This document shows positions 5,673-11,471 of a DNA stretch of 11,471 nucleotides, in pieces. Numbering within the stretch: the stretch's first letter is position 1; each line of letters begins with the position of its first letter. The notes beneath the pieces are model-generated. The model was not told the DNA's origin and ran no database searches. It was given only the letters and a program-made list of their open reading frames with translations. A program made the translations under genes and the position numbers. Source of the DNA: CAZBPZ01 sp964493955. GTDB taxonomy: Bacteria; Chloroflexota; Dehalococcoidia; Dehalococcoidales; Fen-1064. The stretch lies in contig CAZBPZ010000052.1 in the NCBI GenBank assembly GCA_964493955.1, positions 1-11,471 of the forward strand, written 5' to 3'.

Positions 5673-6305
5673 ATGGATGAGCTGAACCACAGGCTACCCC
5701 CCGACCCCGGCGCTGGCCCCCTCCTGGTTGTACTTTCCGGGCCGTCTGGCGTGGGGAAGGATGCCGTTCTGGCGCACCTCCGGGAGTCCGGTTTTCCCCT
5801 GCACTATATCACCACCGTAACGACACGCCCCCGGCGCGAGGGTGAGCGTGATGGCGTGGACTACCGTTTCCTTTCTCTTGAGGAGTACCGGCGCCTGCAG
5901 GAGACGGGTGGCTTGCTGGAGTCGGCTAATGTTTACGGCAACTGGTACGGTGTCCCGCGGCAGCCGGTGGTGGACGCCCTGGTGCGGGGTGAGGATGTCA
6001 TCCTGAAGATTGATGTCCAGGGTGCCGCTACCATCAGGCGGCTGGTGCCGGAGGCCGTCTTCATCTTTCTGGTGGCCCCTTCGGAGGAGGAGCTGGCGGA
6101 GCGGCTCCGGGCACGCCTGACGGAGTCGGCCGAGGAGCTGGCGCTGCGGCTGCGGACGGCCGCGGAGGAGATGAAGCACCTGCCCGAGTTTGACTACCGG
6201 GTGGAGAACCGGCGCGGCGCCCTTGACCGGGCGGTGGAGGCCATCAGGGCCATCATTACGGCCGAGAAGTGCCGGGTGCACCCCCGCCGTATCAGGCTGC
6301 CCTAG
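5673..6305 (+). CDS. gmk: Guanylate kinase
   Basis: A 210-residue enzyme that phosphorylates GMP to GDP with ATP, an essential nucleotide-pool step. The P-loop GPSGVGKD spans residues 23-30, with aspartate where most P-loops have Ser/Thr after the lysine. The GMP-binding region TTVTTRPRREGERDGVDYRF (47-66) carries the expected arginines and tyrosine. NVYGNWYGVP (86-95) and VILKIDVQGAATIRR (109-123) are typical, and the lid region is RLRARLTESAEELALRL (144-160). About 15 residues precede the core, so a slightly later start is possible, but the ATG 9 bp after remA is the simplest choice. No rpoZ follows, although it often does in related bacteria. Its TAG overlaps the TAG of the converging pit gene. 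Confidence 0.96.
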   Translation: MDELNHRLPPDPGAGPLLVVLSGPSGVGKDAVLAHLRESGFPLHYITTVTTRPRREGERDGVDYRFLSLEEYRRLQETGGLLESANVYGNWYGVPRQPVVDALVRGEDVILKIDVQGAATIRRLVPEAVFIFLVAPSEEELAERLRARLTESAEELALRLRTAAEEMKHLPEFDYRVENRRGALDRAVEAIRAIITAEKCRVHPRRIRLP

Positions 6306-7306
6306 CTGAAGACGGGTATCAGCAGCCTGGCGAAAAGGTAACCCAGCGCCCCGCAGACGGGGAAGGTGAGCACCCAGGCGGCCACGATGTTTCCTGCCAC
6401 CCCCCACCGTACCGCCGAGAGGCGGCGAGTAGCCCCAATGCCCATCACCGCTGATGCCGCGCAATGAGTGGTGCTTACGGGAATACCAAGATGGGAGGCC
6501 ACTTCAATCACCGCCGCGGCTGACAGGTCGGCGGTGAAACCGTGTACCGGCCGCATTGAGGTGACCTTCATCCCGAGTGTCTTGATAACACGCCAGCCGC
6601 CGATGAGCGTGCCCGAGCTGATGGAAAAGGCCGAGAGGAATATGACCCAGAGCGGAATGCCGTCCCAGAGGCCGGTATTGCCAGTGTAAACGACCAGTGC
6701 CATCGTTATCACGCCGATTGGCATCTGGCCGTCATTCTTGCCGTGGCTGTAGGCGAGGAAGCCGGTAGTAACCCATTGCAACCTAGCAAAGACAGTGCGC
6801 ATCGTACCGGGCGCCGCCCGCCGGAATACCCAGAGGATGCCCACCAGCAGGAAAAACCCGCCGATGAAGCCCAGCACCGGGGCCGAGAACACTGATACGC
6901 CTACCCGCGCCATGACGTTCCACTGGACGGCGTCGGTGCCCGCCGCCGCGATTCCGGCGGCGGCCATGCCGGCCACGAAGCTGTGGGTGATGCTGACCGG
7001 CAGCCCCAGGTAGGTGGCGATGGAGCCCCAGATGATGACGGCCGCCAGCCCGGACATCACCGTGACGTATGTGATTGCTTCCGGTATCAGGATGCCCTTG
7101 CCGATGGTCCTGGCTACCGCCAGGCCGGTCATGGCACCGGCCAGGTTGGCGACTGCCGCCAGGATGATGGCGCTGCGGGGTGAAAGCGAGCGGCTGCCGA
7201 TTGAGGCGGCGATGGCGTTGGCGGCGTCGTTAAAGCCATTGACCAGGCCGAAGCCAACGGCCAGCAGGACGATGACCACCAGGATGATAAGGGATATATC
7301 AGGCAT
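6302..7306 (-). CDS. pit: Pit-family inorganic phosphate permease
   Basis: A 334-residue integral membrane transporter of the PiT (phosphate transporter / PHO4) family, which moves phosphate, usually as a metal-phosphate complex, with a cation gradient. The family's internal duplication is easy to see. NGFNDAANAIA (23-33) is echoed by YSHGKNDGQMPIG (186-198), and LPVSITHSFVAG (102-113) by IPVSTTHCAASAVMGIG (275-291). Hydrophobic segments run nearly continuously from both ends, and the central cytoplasmic loop is short (about residues 161-180), as in compact bacterial members. The start overlaps the upstream DUF47 gene by 8 nt, so the two are translationally coupled. The ion used cannot be read from the sequence. 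The 3' end overlaps gmk on the other strand by 3 bp. Confidence 0.95.
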   Translation of the reverse strand: MPDISLIILVVIVLLAVGFGLVNGFNDAANAIAASIGSRSLSPRSAIILAAVANLAGAMTGLAVARTIGKGILIPEAITYVTVMSGLAAVIIWGSIATYLGLPVSITHSFVAGMAAAGIAAAGTDAVQWNVMARVGVSVFSAPVLGFIGGFFLLVGILWVFRRAAPGTMRTVFARLQWVTTGFLAYSHGKNDGQMPIGVITMALVVYTGNTGLWDGIPLWVIFLSAFSISSGTLIGGWRVIKTLGMKVTSMRPVHGFTADLSAAAVIEVASHLGIPVSTTHCAASAVMGIGATRRLSAVRWGVAGNIVAAWVLTFPVCGALGYLFARLLIPVFS

Positions 7307-7928
7307 GCTTGAGGGCTACCCCTTCAAGCACATTGGCCACGTCCTCGCAGCGGTCAGTAGCACCCTCCATGTGCTCGTAGATTTCGCGCCACTTGATGAC
7401 ATGGGCCATGTCTGAAGAGTCCTCAAAAAGCTCGGCCAGGGCGGCCCGGTAGACAACGTCCGCCATGTTCTCCAGCCGGTTGATTTCCACACAGTATTCC
7501 AGGATGACCTTCGGCTTGAGGTGGTGCCTCAGCTCGGTGACGGCCTTCTCGACCTCGGTAGTGGCCTGGACAATTATGGCCGCCAGCTCCTTGACCCGCT
7601 TGCCGGGGTACTCCACCTTGTAGAGCAGCATGTCACCGGCAGCGGCGTCGATAAAGTCCATGACATCGTCCAGGCTCTTGGTCAGCAGGGCGATGTCTTC
7701 GCGGTCAAACGGGGTGACGAAGGTGCGGTGCAGCCGGGCGATAATCTCGTGGGTGATGTTATCGCCGGCATGCTCCAGCTCTCTGATTTCCTCAACGTGC
7801 TGTTCAATGTGGTCCCACTGGGTGACGAGCTCGTCGAGCACCCTGGCGGCCTTGACGGCGTTGCGGGCGCTATCTTCAAAGAGGCCAAAGAACTTCTCAT
7901 CGCGGGGGATAAGGCGGAAGTTAGGCAT
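7299..7928 (-). CDS. DUF47 / PhoU-like Pit accessory protein
   Basis: A 209-residue all-helical cytoplasmic protein of the DUF47 (PhoU-like) family, which is very often encoded next to Pit permeases and is thought to control them. Seen here are the N-terminal FRLIPRDEKFFGLFEDSARN (4-23), the first helical repeat with REL..AGDNITHEI (about 49-62), RTFVTPFDREDIALLTKSLD (68-87) and DDVMDFIDAAA (87-97). A second repeat follows with INRLENMADVVYRAAL (149-164) and WREIYEHMEGATDRCEDVAN (about 180-199). Acidic residues at these repeat positions bind metal in PhoU. The length is normal. A strong GGAGGGGAG stands 8 nt before the ATG. It is the first gene of a two-gene operon with pit, read from the promoter at 7982-8010. 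Confidence 0.93.
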   Translation of the reverse strand: MPNFRLIPRDEKFFGLFEDSARNAVKAARVLDELVTQWDHIEQHVEEIRELEHAGDNITHEIIARLHRTFVTPFDREDIALLTKSLDDVMDFIDAAAGDMLLYKVEYPGKRVKELAAIIVQATTEVEKAVTELRHHLKPKVILEYCVEINRLENMADVVYRAALAELFEDSSDMAHVIKWREIYEHMEGATDRCEDVANVLEGVALKHA

Positions 7929-7981
7929 GAACGATGCTCCCCTCCGGGTGCGGGCTGGTCGGGTGGCTTTCCACCAGACCC

Positions 7982-8010
7982 AGTGTAGGTCGGCGGCTTC
8001 CCGGTGTCAA
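7982..8010 (-). promoter_or_regulatory. Promoter of the DUF47-pit operon
   Basis: On the minus strand, TTGACA (8005-8010) and TACACT (7982-7987) are separated by exactly 17 nt. Transcription would start near 7975 and give a leader of about 47 nt. I see no obvious Pho-box repeat beside it, so phosphate control cannot be claimed. Confidence 0.7.
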
Positions 8011-8028
8011 CCCCGATTTTCCCGGCGA

Positions 8029-8057
8029 TTGACGGAGAACTGCTCATGTGTTATACC
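8029..8057 (+). promoter_or_regulatory. Promoter of the acyl-CoA synthetase-etfB-etfA operon
   Basis: TTGACG (8029-8034) and TATACC (8052-8057) are separated by 17 nt. Transcription would begin near 8064, downstream of the GTG at 8048, so that codon cannot start the protein. The promoter stands back to back with the DUF47-pit promoter; the two -35 boxes are 18 bp apart. Confidence 0.6.
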
Positions 8058-8116
8058 ATATCAGGAGTGTGGTGGTTACGGGAGGAGCTTTCTGGACGAC
8101 CGGGTTGCCTGATAGC

Positions 8117-9574
8117 ATGGATAATACGCCACGAGACGGGTTTGCACCACTCTTCTACCCGAAGTCACAGGCTGTTATCGGTGCTTCGGCCAGCCCCCGT
8201 AAATTTGGCGGCCGCTTCCTGCAGGCCCTGCTCACCTTCGGCTATAAGGGCAGGCTTTACCCGGTGAACCCGCAGGAGAGCAAGGTCCAGGGGCTAAAGA
8301 CTTATGCCAGCGTGCGCGATATCCCCGGGCCGGTTGAGCTGGCCTCGGTGGCCGTGCCGGCCCCGGCTGTGCCGGGTGTCCTTGAAGAGTGCCTGGAAAA
8401 GGGCGTGAAGGCGGTGCAGGTGCTCAGCGCCGGTTTTCGCGAGGCTGGTGAGGAAGGTGCCCGCCTTGAGCAGCGCCTGGCTGAAATTGCAGCGCGCGGG
8501 CTCCGTATCGTCGGGCCGAACTGCTTCGGGGTCTATTGCCCGGCCGGTGGCCTTACCATCCTGCCGGGTGACTACCTGCCGAAGGAGACCGGCCCGGTGG
8601 CCTTTATCAGCCAGAGTGGCGGCTATGCCATCCGGGTACCGCGCCGGGCGGCCGGGCTTGGTATCCGCTTCAGCAAGGTAGTCAGCTACGGCAACGCCTG
8701 TGATGTCAACGAGTGTGACCTGCTGGAGTACTTCCTCGAGGACCCGGAGACACGTGTCATCTGCGGCTACATAGAGGGCGTGCGGGACGGGCGGCGCTTC
8801 CTTGAGGTGCTGGAGAAGGTCTGTCGGCAGAAGCCGGTGATATTGTGGAAGGGTGGTCTTACCCGGGGCGGGGCGCGCGCCGTGCAGTCGCATACCGCCT
8901 CCTTGGGAGGGGAAGAGGCCGTCTGGCGGGCCCTGTTCCGTCAGACGGGGGCAGTGCCGGTGGCAGACCTTGAGGAGTTACTGGACACGCTGCTGGCTTT
9001 TGTGCACCTTGAGCCGTTTACCGGGCGCCGGGTGTGTCCCATCGGCGGGGGTGGCGGGATTGGTGTGGCGGCCGCCGATGCCTGTGAGCGGGTGGGGCTG
9101 GAGGTCCCGCCCTTCCCCCCGGAGGTCCAGGCGAAGCTGCTGAAGATTGTGCCGCCGGCCGGGGCCAGCGCCCGTAACCCGGTGGACGTGGCCACCCCCT
9201 TTCCTCCGCCGGCAATGCTGCGGGCCGTGATGGAAGTGGTCCTGGCCGGGGATATTGACATGGCAGTTGTTGACGAGATAGAGATGGCGGCGGTTACGCC
9301 GGGCACCGAGGAGCCGATGCGCCCGCCGGAGGCCGGTCGTGAGCTGGCCCGGGTGCCGGTGGAGGTGCGCCGGCAGTTCGGCAAGCCGGTGGTGGTGGTG
9401 CTGCCGGTAGAAGCGGTCAGTACAGATACGCTGGCCTCGGAGGGCGCCCGGCGCGAGATTCGTGATTTCCTGCTGGAACACCATATCCCGGTGTATCTGA
9501 CCCTGCCGCGGGCGGCGCGCGCCCTTGCCAACTTCACCGCCTATTACCGCCACCGGGCGGCGCTGGAGCGGTAA
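8117..9574 (+). CDS. NDP-forming acyl-CoA synthetase, alpha-type subunit (CoA-binding and ligase domains)
   Basis: A 485-residue protein of the ADP-forming acetyl/acyl-CoA synthetase family, which interconverts acyl-CoA + ADP + phosphate with acid + CoA + ATP. The CoA-binding Rossmann domain begins IGASASPRKFGGRFL (21-35) and includes YPVNPQ (48-53) and IVGPNCFGVY (131-140). The second domain has FISQSGGYA (163-171) and VVSYGNACDVNECDLLEYFL (188-207). The phospho-histidine is H259 in QSHTASLGG. A third, flavodoxin-like ligase domain spans about 300-465. The ATP-grasp (beta) domain is absent and would have to be a separate subunit. The ATG at 8117 is chosen because homology starts there and the promoter lies just upstream. 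Its ribosome site is poor: GGAGGAG (8081-8087) is 29 nt away. The acyl substrate is unknown; co-transcription with ETF genes suggests acyl-CoA metabolism. Confidence 0.88.
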   Translation: MDNTPRDGFAPLFYPKSQAVIGASASPRKFGGRFLQALLTFGYKGRLYPVNPQESKVQGLKTYASVRDIPGPVELASVAVPAPAVPGVLEECLEKGVKAVQVLSAGFREAGEEGARLEQRLAEIAARGLRIVGPNCFGVYCPAGGLTILPGDYLPKETGPVAFISQSGGYAIRVPRRAAGLGIRFSKVVSYGNACDVNECDLLEYFLEDPETRVICGYIEGVRDGRRFLEVLEKVCRQKPVILWKGGLTRGGARAVQSHTASLGGEEAVWRALFRQTGAVPVADLEELLDTLLAFVHLEPFTGRRVCPIGGGGGIGVAAADACERVGLEVPPFPPEVQAKLLKIVPPAGASARNPVDVATPFPPPAMLRAVMEVVLAGDIDMAVVDEIEMAAVTPGTEEPMRPPEAGRELARVPVEVRRQFGKPVVVVLPVEAVSTDTLASEGARREIRDFLLEHHIPVYLTLPRAARALANFTAYYRHRAALER

Positions 9575-9599
9575 CGAAATAACTGGCCGGGGGAACCGG

Positions 9600-10412
9600 A
9601 TGCTGGTAGTAGCTTGTGTAAAACAGGTGCCGGATACGACGCAGGTCAAGATTGACCCGGAAAAGGGCACGCTCATCCGCGAGGGTGTCCCTTTCATTAT
9701 GAACCCGTTTGATACGCACGCGCTGGAGGAGTGCCTGCGGCTCAAAGACCGCTACGGCTTCCGGGTGGCGGCCATATCAATGGGGCCACCCAATACCGAG
9801 GTGACACTGCGGAAGTGCCTGGCGCTGGGGGCTGACGAGGTAGTCCTCTTGAGCGACCGCGCCTTCGGCGGGGCCGATACGCTGGCCACCAGCCGGGTGC
9901 TGGCCGAGGCAATCAAGCGTCTCAATGAAAAGGAAGAGGTGATGCTGGTGGTCTGCGGTAAGCAGACGATTGACGGGGATACCGCTCAGGTTGGTCCCGG
10001 GATTGCCAAGCGGCTCGGCCACCGACAGCTGACCCTGGTTGACCAGATAAGCCAGATCGACCTGCGGGCCCGGACCATCGTGGTGCGGCGCAAGCTGGAG
10101 GGCCGCCACGAGATTGTCGAGGCCAAGCTGCCGGCTACCATCACCGTGGTGCGCGAGATAAACCGGCCGCGCTACCCCACGGTGCCGATGCGCCTGGCGG
10201 CTGAGGCAGCCGAGATACCCGTCTGGGACAACCAGGTGATGAAGCTTGACCCGGAGACAATCGGGCTGCGTGGCTCACCCACCCAGGTGCGGCGCATCTT
10301 CTCGCCGGAGCGGGTCAAGGGCGAGATACTCGGTGATGGGCTCAACAGGCCGGGAGAGGCTGCCAGCCTCCTGCTGGAGCAGCTCCTGGAGCGTGACATA
10401 ATCTCCCTCTAG
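9600..10412 (+). CDS. etfB: Electron transfer flavoprotein beta subunit
   Basis: A 270-residue EtfB, the AMP- or FAD-binding partner of EtfA in electron transfer to or from acyl-CoA dehydrogenases. The start is the ATG at 9600, where MLVVACVKQVPDTTQV matches the family; GGGGGA just upstream is the ribosome site, and the 25 extra residues of the longer frame overlap the preceding gene. Landmarks are FIMNPFDTHALEECLRLK (about 33-50), AISMGPPNTEVTLRKCLALG (59-78), LLSDRAFGGADTLATS (84-99) and the nucleotide-binding CGKQTIDGDTAQVGPG (120-135). The DGDTxQVGP stretch is typical of Etf proteins from anaerobes, including bifurcating ones, but the second-FAD question cannot be settled by eye. A 25-bp gap separates it from the acyl-CoA synthetase and 22 bp from etfA. 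Confidence 0.95.
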   Translation: MLVVACVKQVPDTTQVKIDPEKGTLIREGVPFIMNPFDTHALEECLRLKDRYGFRVAAISMGPPNTEVTLRKCLALGADEVVLLSDRAFGGADTLATSRVLAEAIKRLNEKEEVMLVVCGKQTIDGDTAQVGPGIAKRLGHRQLTLVDQISQIDLRARTIVVRRKLEGRHEIVEAKLPATITVVREINRPRYPTVPMRLAAEAAEIPVWDNQVMKLDPETIGLRGSPTQVRRIFSPERVKGEILGDGLNRPGEAASLLLEQLLERDIISL

Positions 10413-10422
10413 ACGGGAATAC

Positions 10423-10426
10423 GGAG
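10423..10426 (+). promoter_or_regulatory. Ribosome binding site deciding the TTG start of etfA
   Basis: GGAG placed 8 nt before the TTG at 10435-10437. There is no ATG or GTG at a suitable distance, and the first ATG in frame (10549) lies inside the ferredoxin domain. TTG with this site is therefore the likely start. Confidence 0.65.
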
Positions 10427-10434
10427 TCAGACAG

Positions 10435-11471
10435 TTGGAGAAAAGGAAAAAGCCCAAGCGGCCGCTGGGGGTTGCCAGACTGATAGAGGGCAAGTGTATC
10501 GCCTGCGGGGCCAGGTGCCAGGCGGCATGCCGCGCCGAGGCCATCACCATGAACGACGCCGGCGAACCAGTGATAGACATCGCCAAATGCACCGGCTGCC
10601 GGCGCTGCATCAGGGCCTGCCCGGCCGAGGCGCTGGAGATTTACTTCACCCCCGAGCAGCTCAAGGTCCTGGAAGAGCTGGAGAAGGCAAAGGCGGGTGG
10701 GGCCGCACCGGAACCTGAGCCCGGGCCGGAGGACGAGGAAGAGGCCCGCTGGCGCGCCCTGCTGGCCGAGTACCGCGGGGTGTGGGTGGTCGTGGAGCAG
10801 ACCGACGGTGAACCACATCCTGTCTCATGGGAATTGCTCGGGGTGGGGGCTGACCTGGCCAGGGCGTTGCAGGTGGAGCTGAGCACGGTTGTCATCGGTG
10901 ACGGCGTGGAGCACCTGTGCCGGGAGTCCTTCGCCTACGGGGCCAGGCGCGTGTACCTGATGGACCAGCCCGTTTTCCGCCATTACCGCACCGAGCCGTA
11001 CTCTCGTGCCGTCTGCTACCTGGTAAGGAAGTACAAACCTGAGATAGTGCTCATCGGGGCCACCGGGCTGGGGCGTGACCTGGCCGGCGCGGTGGCAACC
11101 GAGCTCCAGACCGGCCTCACGGCCGACTGTACCGGCCTCTCGATTGACGAGCGGCGCTTCCTGCTGCAGACCCGCCCTGCCTTCGGTGGTAATATCATGG
11201 CGACCATCATGACGGAGCGGACGCGTCCCCAGATGTCTACTGTCCGTCCCCACGTTATGCCCATGCCGGCACGTGACGACTCGCGCCAGGGCGAGGTGGT
11301 GCGGGAGTCAATAGAAATTGACGAGGAAGAAATTGGCGTCCGGGTGCTGGAAGTGCACGACCAGCGTGCCCACGGGGCCGGGGGTATAGACATTGCCGCG
11401 GCTGATATCATCGTTTTTGGTGGGCGTGGCATGCAGTCGGCCGAGAACTTCCGTCTGCTGCAGGAGCTGGC
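10435..11471 (+). CDS. etfA: Electron transfer flavoprotein alpha subunit with N-terminal two-cluster ferredoxin domain (runs off right edge)
   Basis: About 345 residues are visible, read from a TTG supported by GGAG 8 nt upstream. Residues 15-70 form a ferredoxin domain with two 4-cysteine motifs: C21, C24, C28, C32 (CIACGARCQAAC) and C52, C55, C58, C62 (CTGCRRCIRACP). The first motif has three residues between the second and third cysteines and no proline after the fourth. A charged Pro/Glu-rich linker follows (about 75-105). The EtfA N-terminal domain begins at GVWVVVEQTDGEPHPVSWEL (114-133), with IGDGVEHLC, IVLIGATGLGRDLAGAVATE and FGGNIMATIMTERTRPQMST. The segment VVFGGRGMQSAENF-like at the right edge (IIVFGGRGMQSAENF) opens the C-terminal FAD domain, which is cut off. 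Ferredoxin-fused EtfA proteins occur in anaerobes, as in the caffeoyl-CoA reductase complex of Acetobacterium, and pass electrons via the extra clusters. Confidence 0.93.
   Translation, partial: MEKRKKPKRPLGVARLIEGKCIACGARCQAACRAEAITMNDAGEPVIDIAKCTGCRRCIRACPAEALEIYFTPEQLKVLEELEKAKAGGAAPEPEPGPEDEEEARWRALLAEYRGVWVVVEQTDGEPHPVSWELLGVGADLARALQVELSTVVIGDGVEHLCRESFAYGARRVYLMDQPVFRHYRTEPYSRAVCYLVRKYKPEIVLIGATGLGRDLAGAVATELQTGLTADCTGLSIDERRFLLQTRPAFGGNIMATIMTERTRPQMSTVRPHVMPMPARDDSRQGEVVRESIEIDEEEIGVRVLEVHDQRAHGAGGIDIAAADIIVFGGRGMQSAENFRLLQEL

Noticed and set aside
5277..5690. Minus-strand open frames (5108-5617 and 5277-5690) opposite remA and its leader
   Set aside because: No homology, antisense to remA, and the predicted remA promoter and leader lie here.
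5694..6464. Minus-strand open frame of 256 codons opposite gmk
   Set aside because: It is a shadow of guanylate kinase and crosses the gmk/pit boundary.
8048..8116. GTG start at 8048 for the acyl-CoA synthetase
   Set aside because: It lies inside the predicted -10 region and upstream of the expected transcription start; homology begins after the ATG at 8117.
9525..9599. Upstream start for etfB at 9525
   Set aside because: The extra 25 residues overlap the end of the synthetase gene and are not EtfB-like; MLVVACVKQVPD is the normal N-terminus.
8978..9745. Minus-strand open frames of about 200-255 codons opposite the acyl-CoA synthetase
   Set aside because: Antisense shadows with Arg/Pro/Gly-rich composition and no domain.
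1..11471. CRISPR array, IS element, tRNA/rRNA gene or phage signature
   Set aside because: I saw no direct-repeat series, transposase, terminal inverted repeats or structural RNA; the window is metabolic and housekeeping in character.

Overview
The window is high-GC bacterial DNA with closely packed genes and no mobile elements, repeats or RNA genes that I could find. The gene set (IscR-led sulfur operon with FdhD, a RemA/DUF370-Gmk pair, DUF47-Pit, and an NDP-forming acyl-CoA synthetase followed by EtfB and a ferredoxin-fused EtfA) fits an anaerobe. My best guess is Chloroflexota/Dehalococcoidia or a Firmicute-like lineage, but this is inferred from gene content only. A run of ten Ns at 3537-3546 marks a draft, probably metagenomic, assembly.

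Layout. (1) 1-5152, minus strand: a long sulfur operon read right to left. It holds an IscR-type Rrf2 regulator, serine acetyltransferase (CysE), a truncated trans-sulfuration PLP enzyme interrupted by the N gap, a stand-alone NIL-domain protein, cysteine desulfurase (IscS), the Fe-S scaffold IscU, an AIR-synthase/HypE-like ATP-dependent enzyme, and the N-terminal part of FdhD running off the left edge. A strong sigma70-type promoter (TTGACA, 17 nt, TATTCT) precedes it, with an IscR type-1-like palindrome at the predicted start site. (2) 5242-6305, plus strand: remA (DUF370) and gmk. (3) 6302-8010, minus strand: a DUF47/PhoU-like protein and a Pit-family phosphate permease, overlapping by 8 nt. 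(4) 8029-11471, plus strand: the alpha-type half of an NDP-forming acyl-CoA synthetase, etfB, and an etfA carrying an N-terminal two-cluster ferredoxin domain. The etfA begins with TTG and runs off the right edge.

How the genes fit together. In region 1, CysE makes the cysteine precursor O-acetylserine, and the PLP enzyme would belong to cysteine/homocysteine exchange. IscS strips sulfur from cysteine, IscU builds Fe-S clusters, and FdhD is known to pass IscS-derived sulfur to the Mo/W cofactor of formate dehydrogenases. IscR would sense Fe-S status and repress its own promoter. The NIL protein and the HypE-like enzyme have no settled role in such a set and are the most interesting residents. 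Region 4 links acyl-CoA/ATP interconversion to an electron-transfer flavoprotein wired to ferredoxin-type clusters, a layout expected for anaerobic acyl-CoA redox chemistry. Regions 3 and 4 diverge from back-to-back promoters, and the gmk and pit genes converge with overlapping stop codons.
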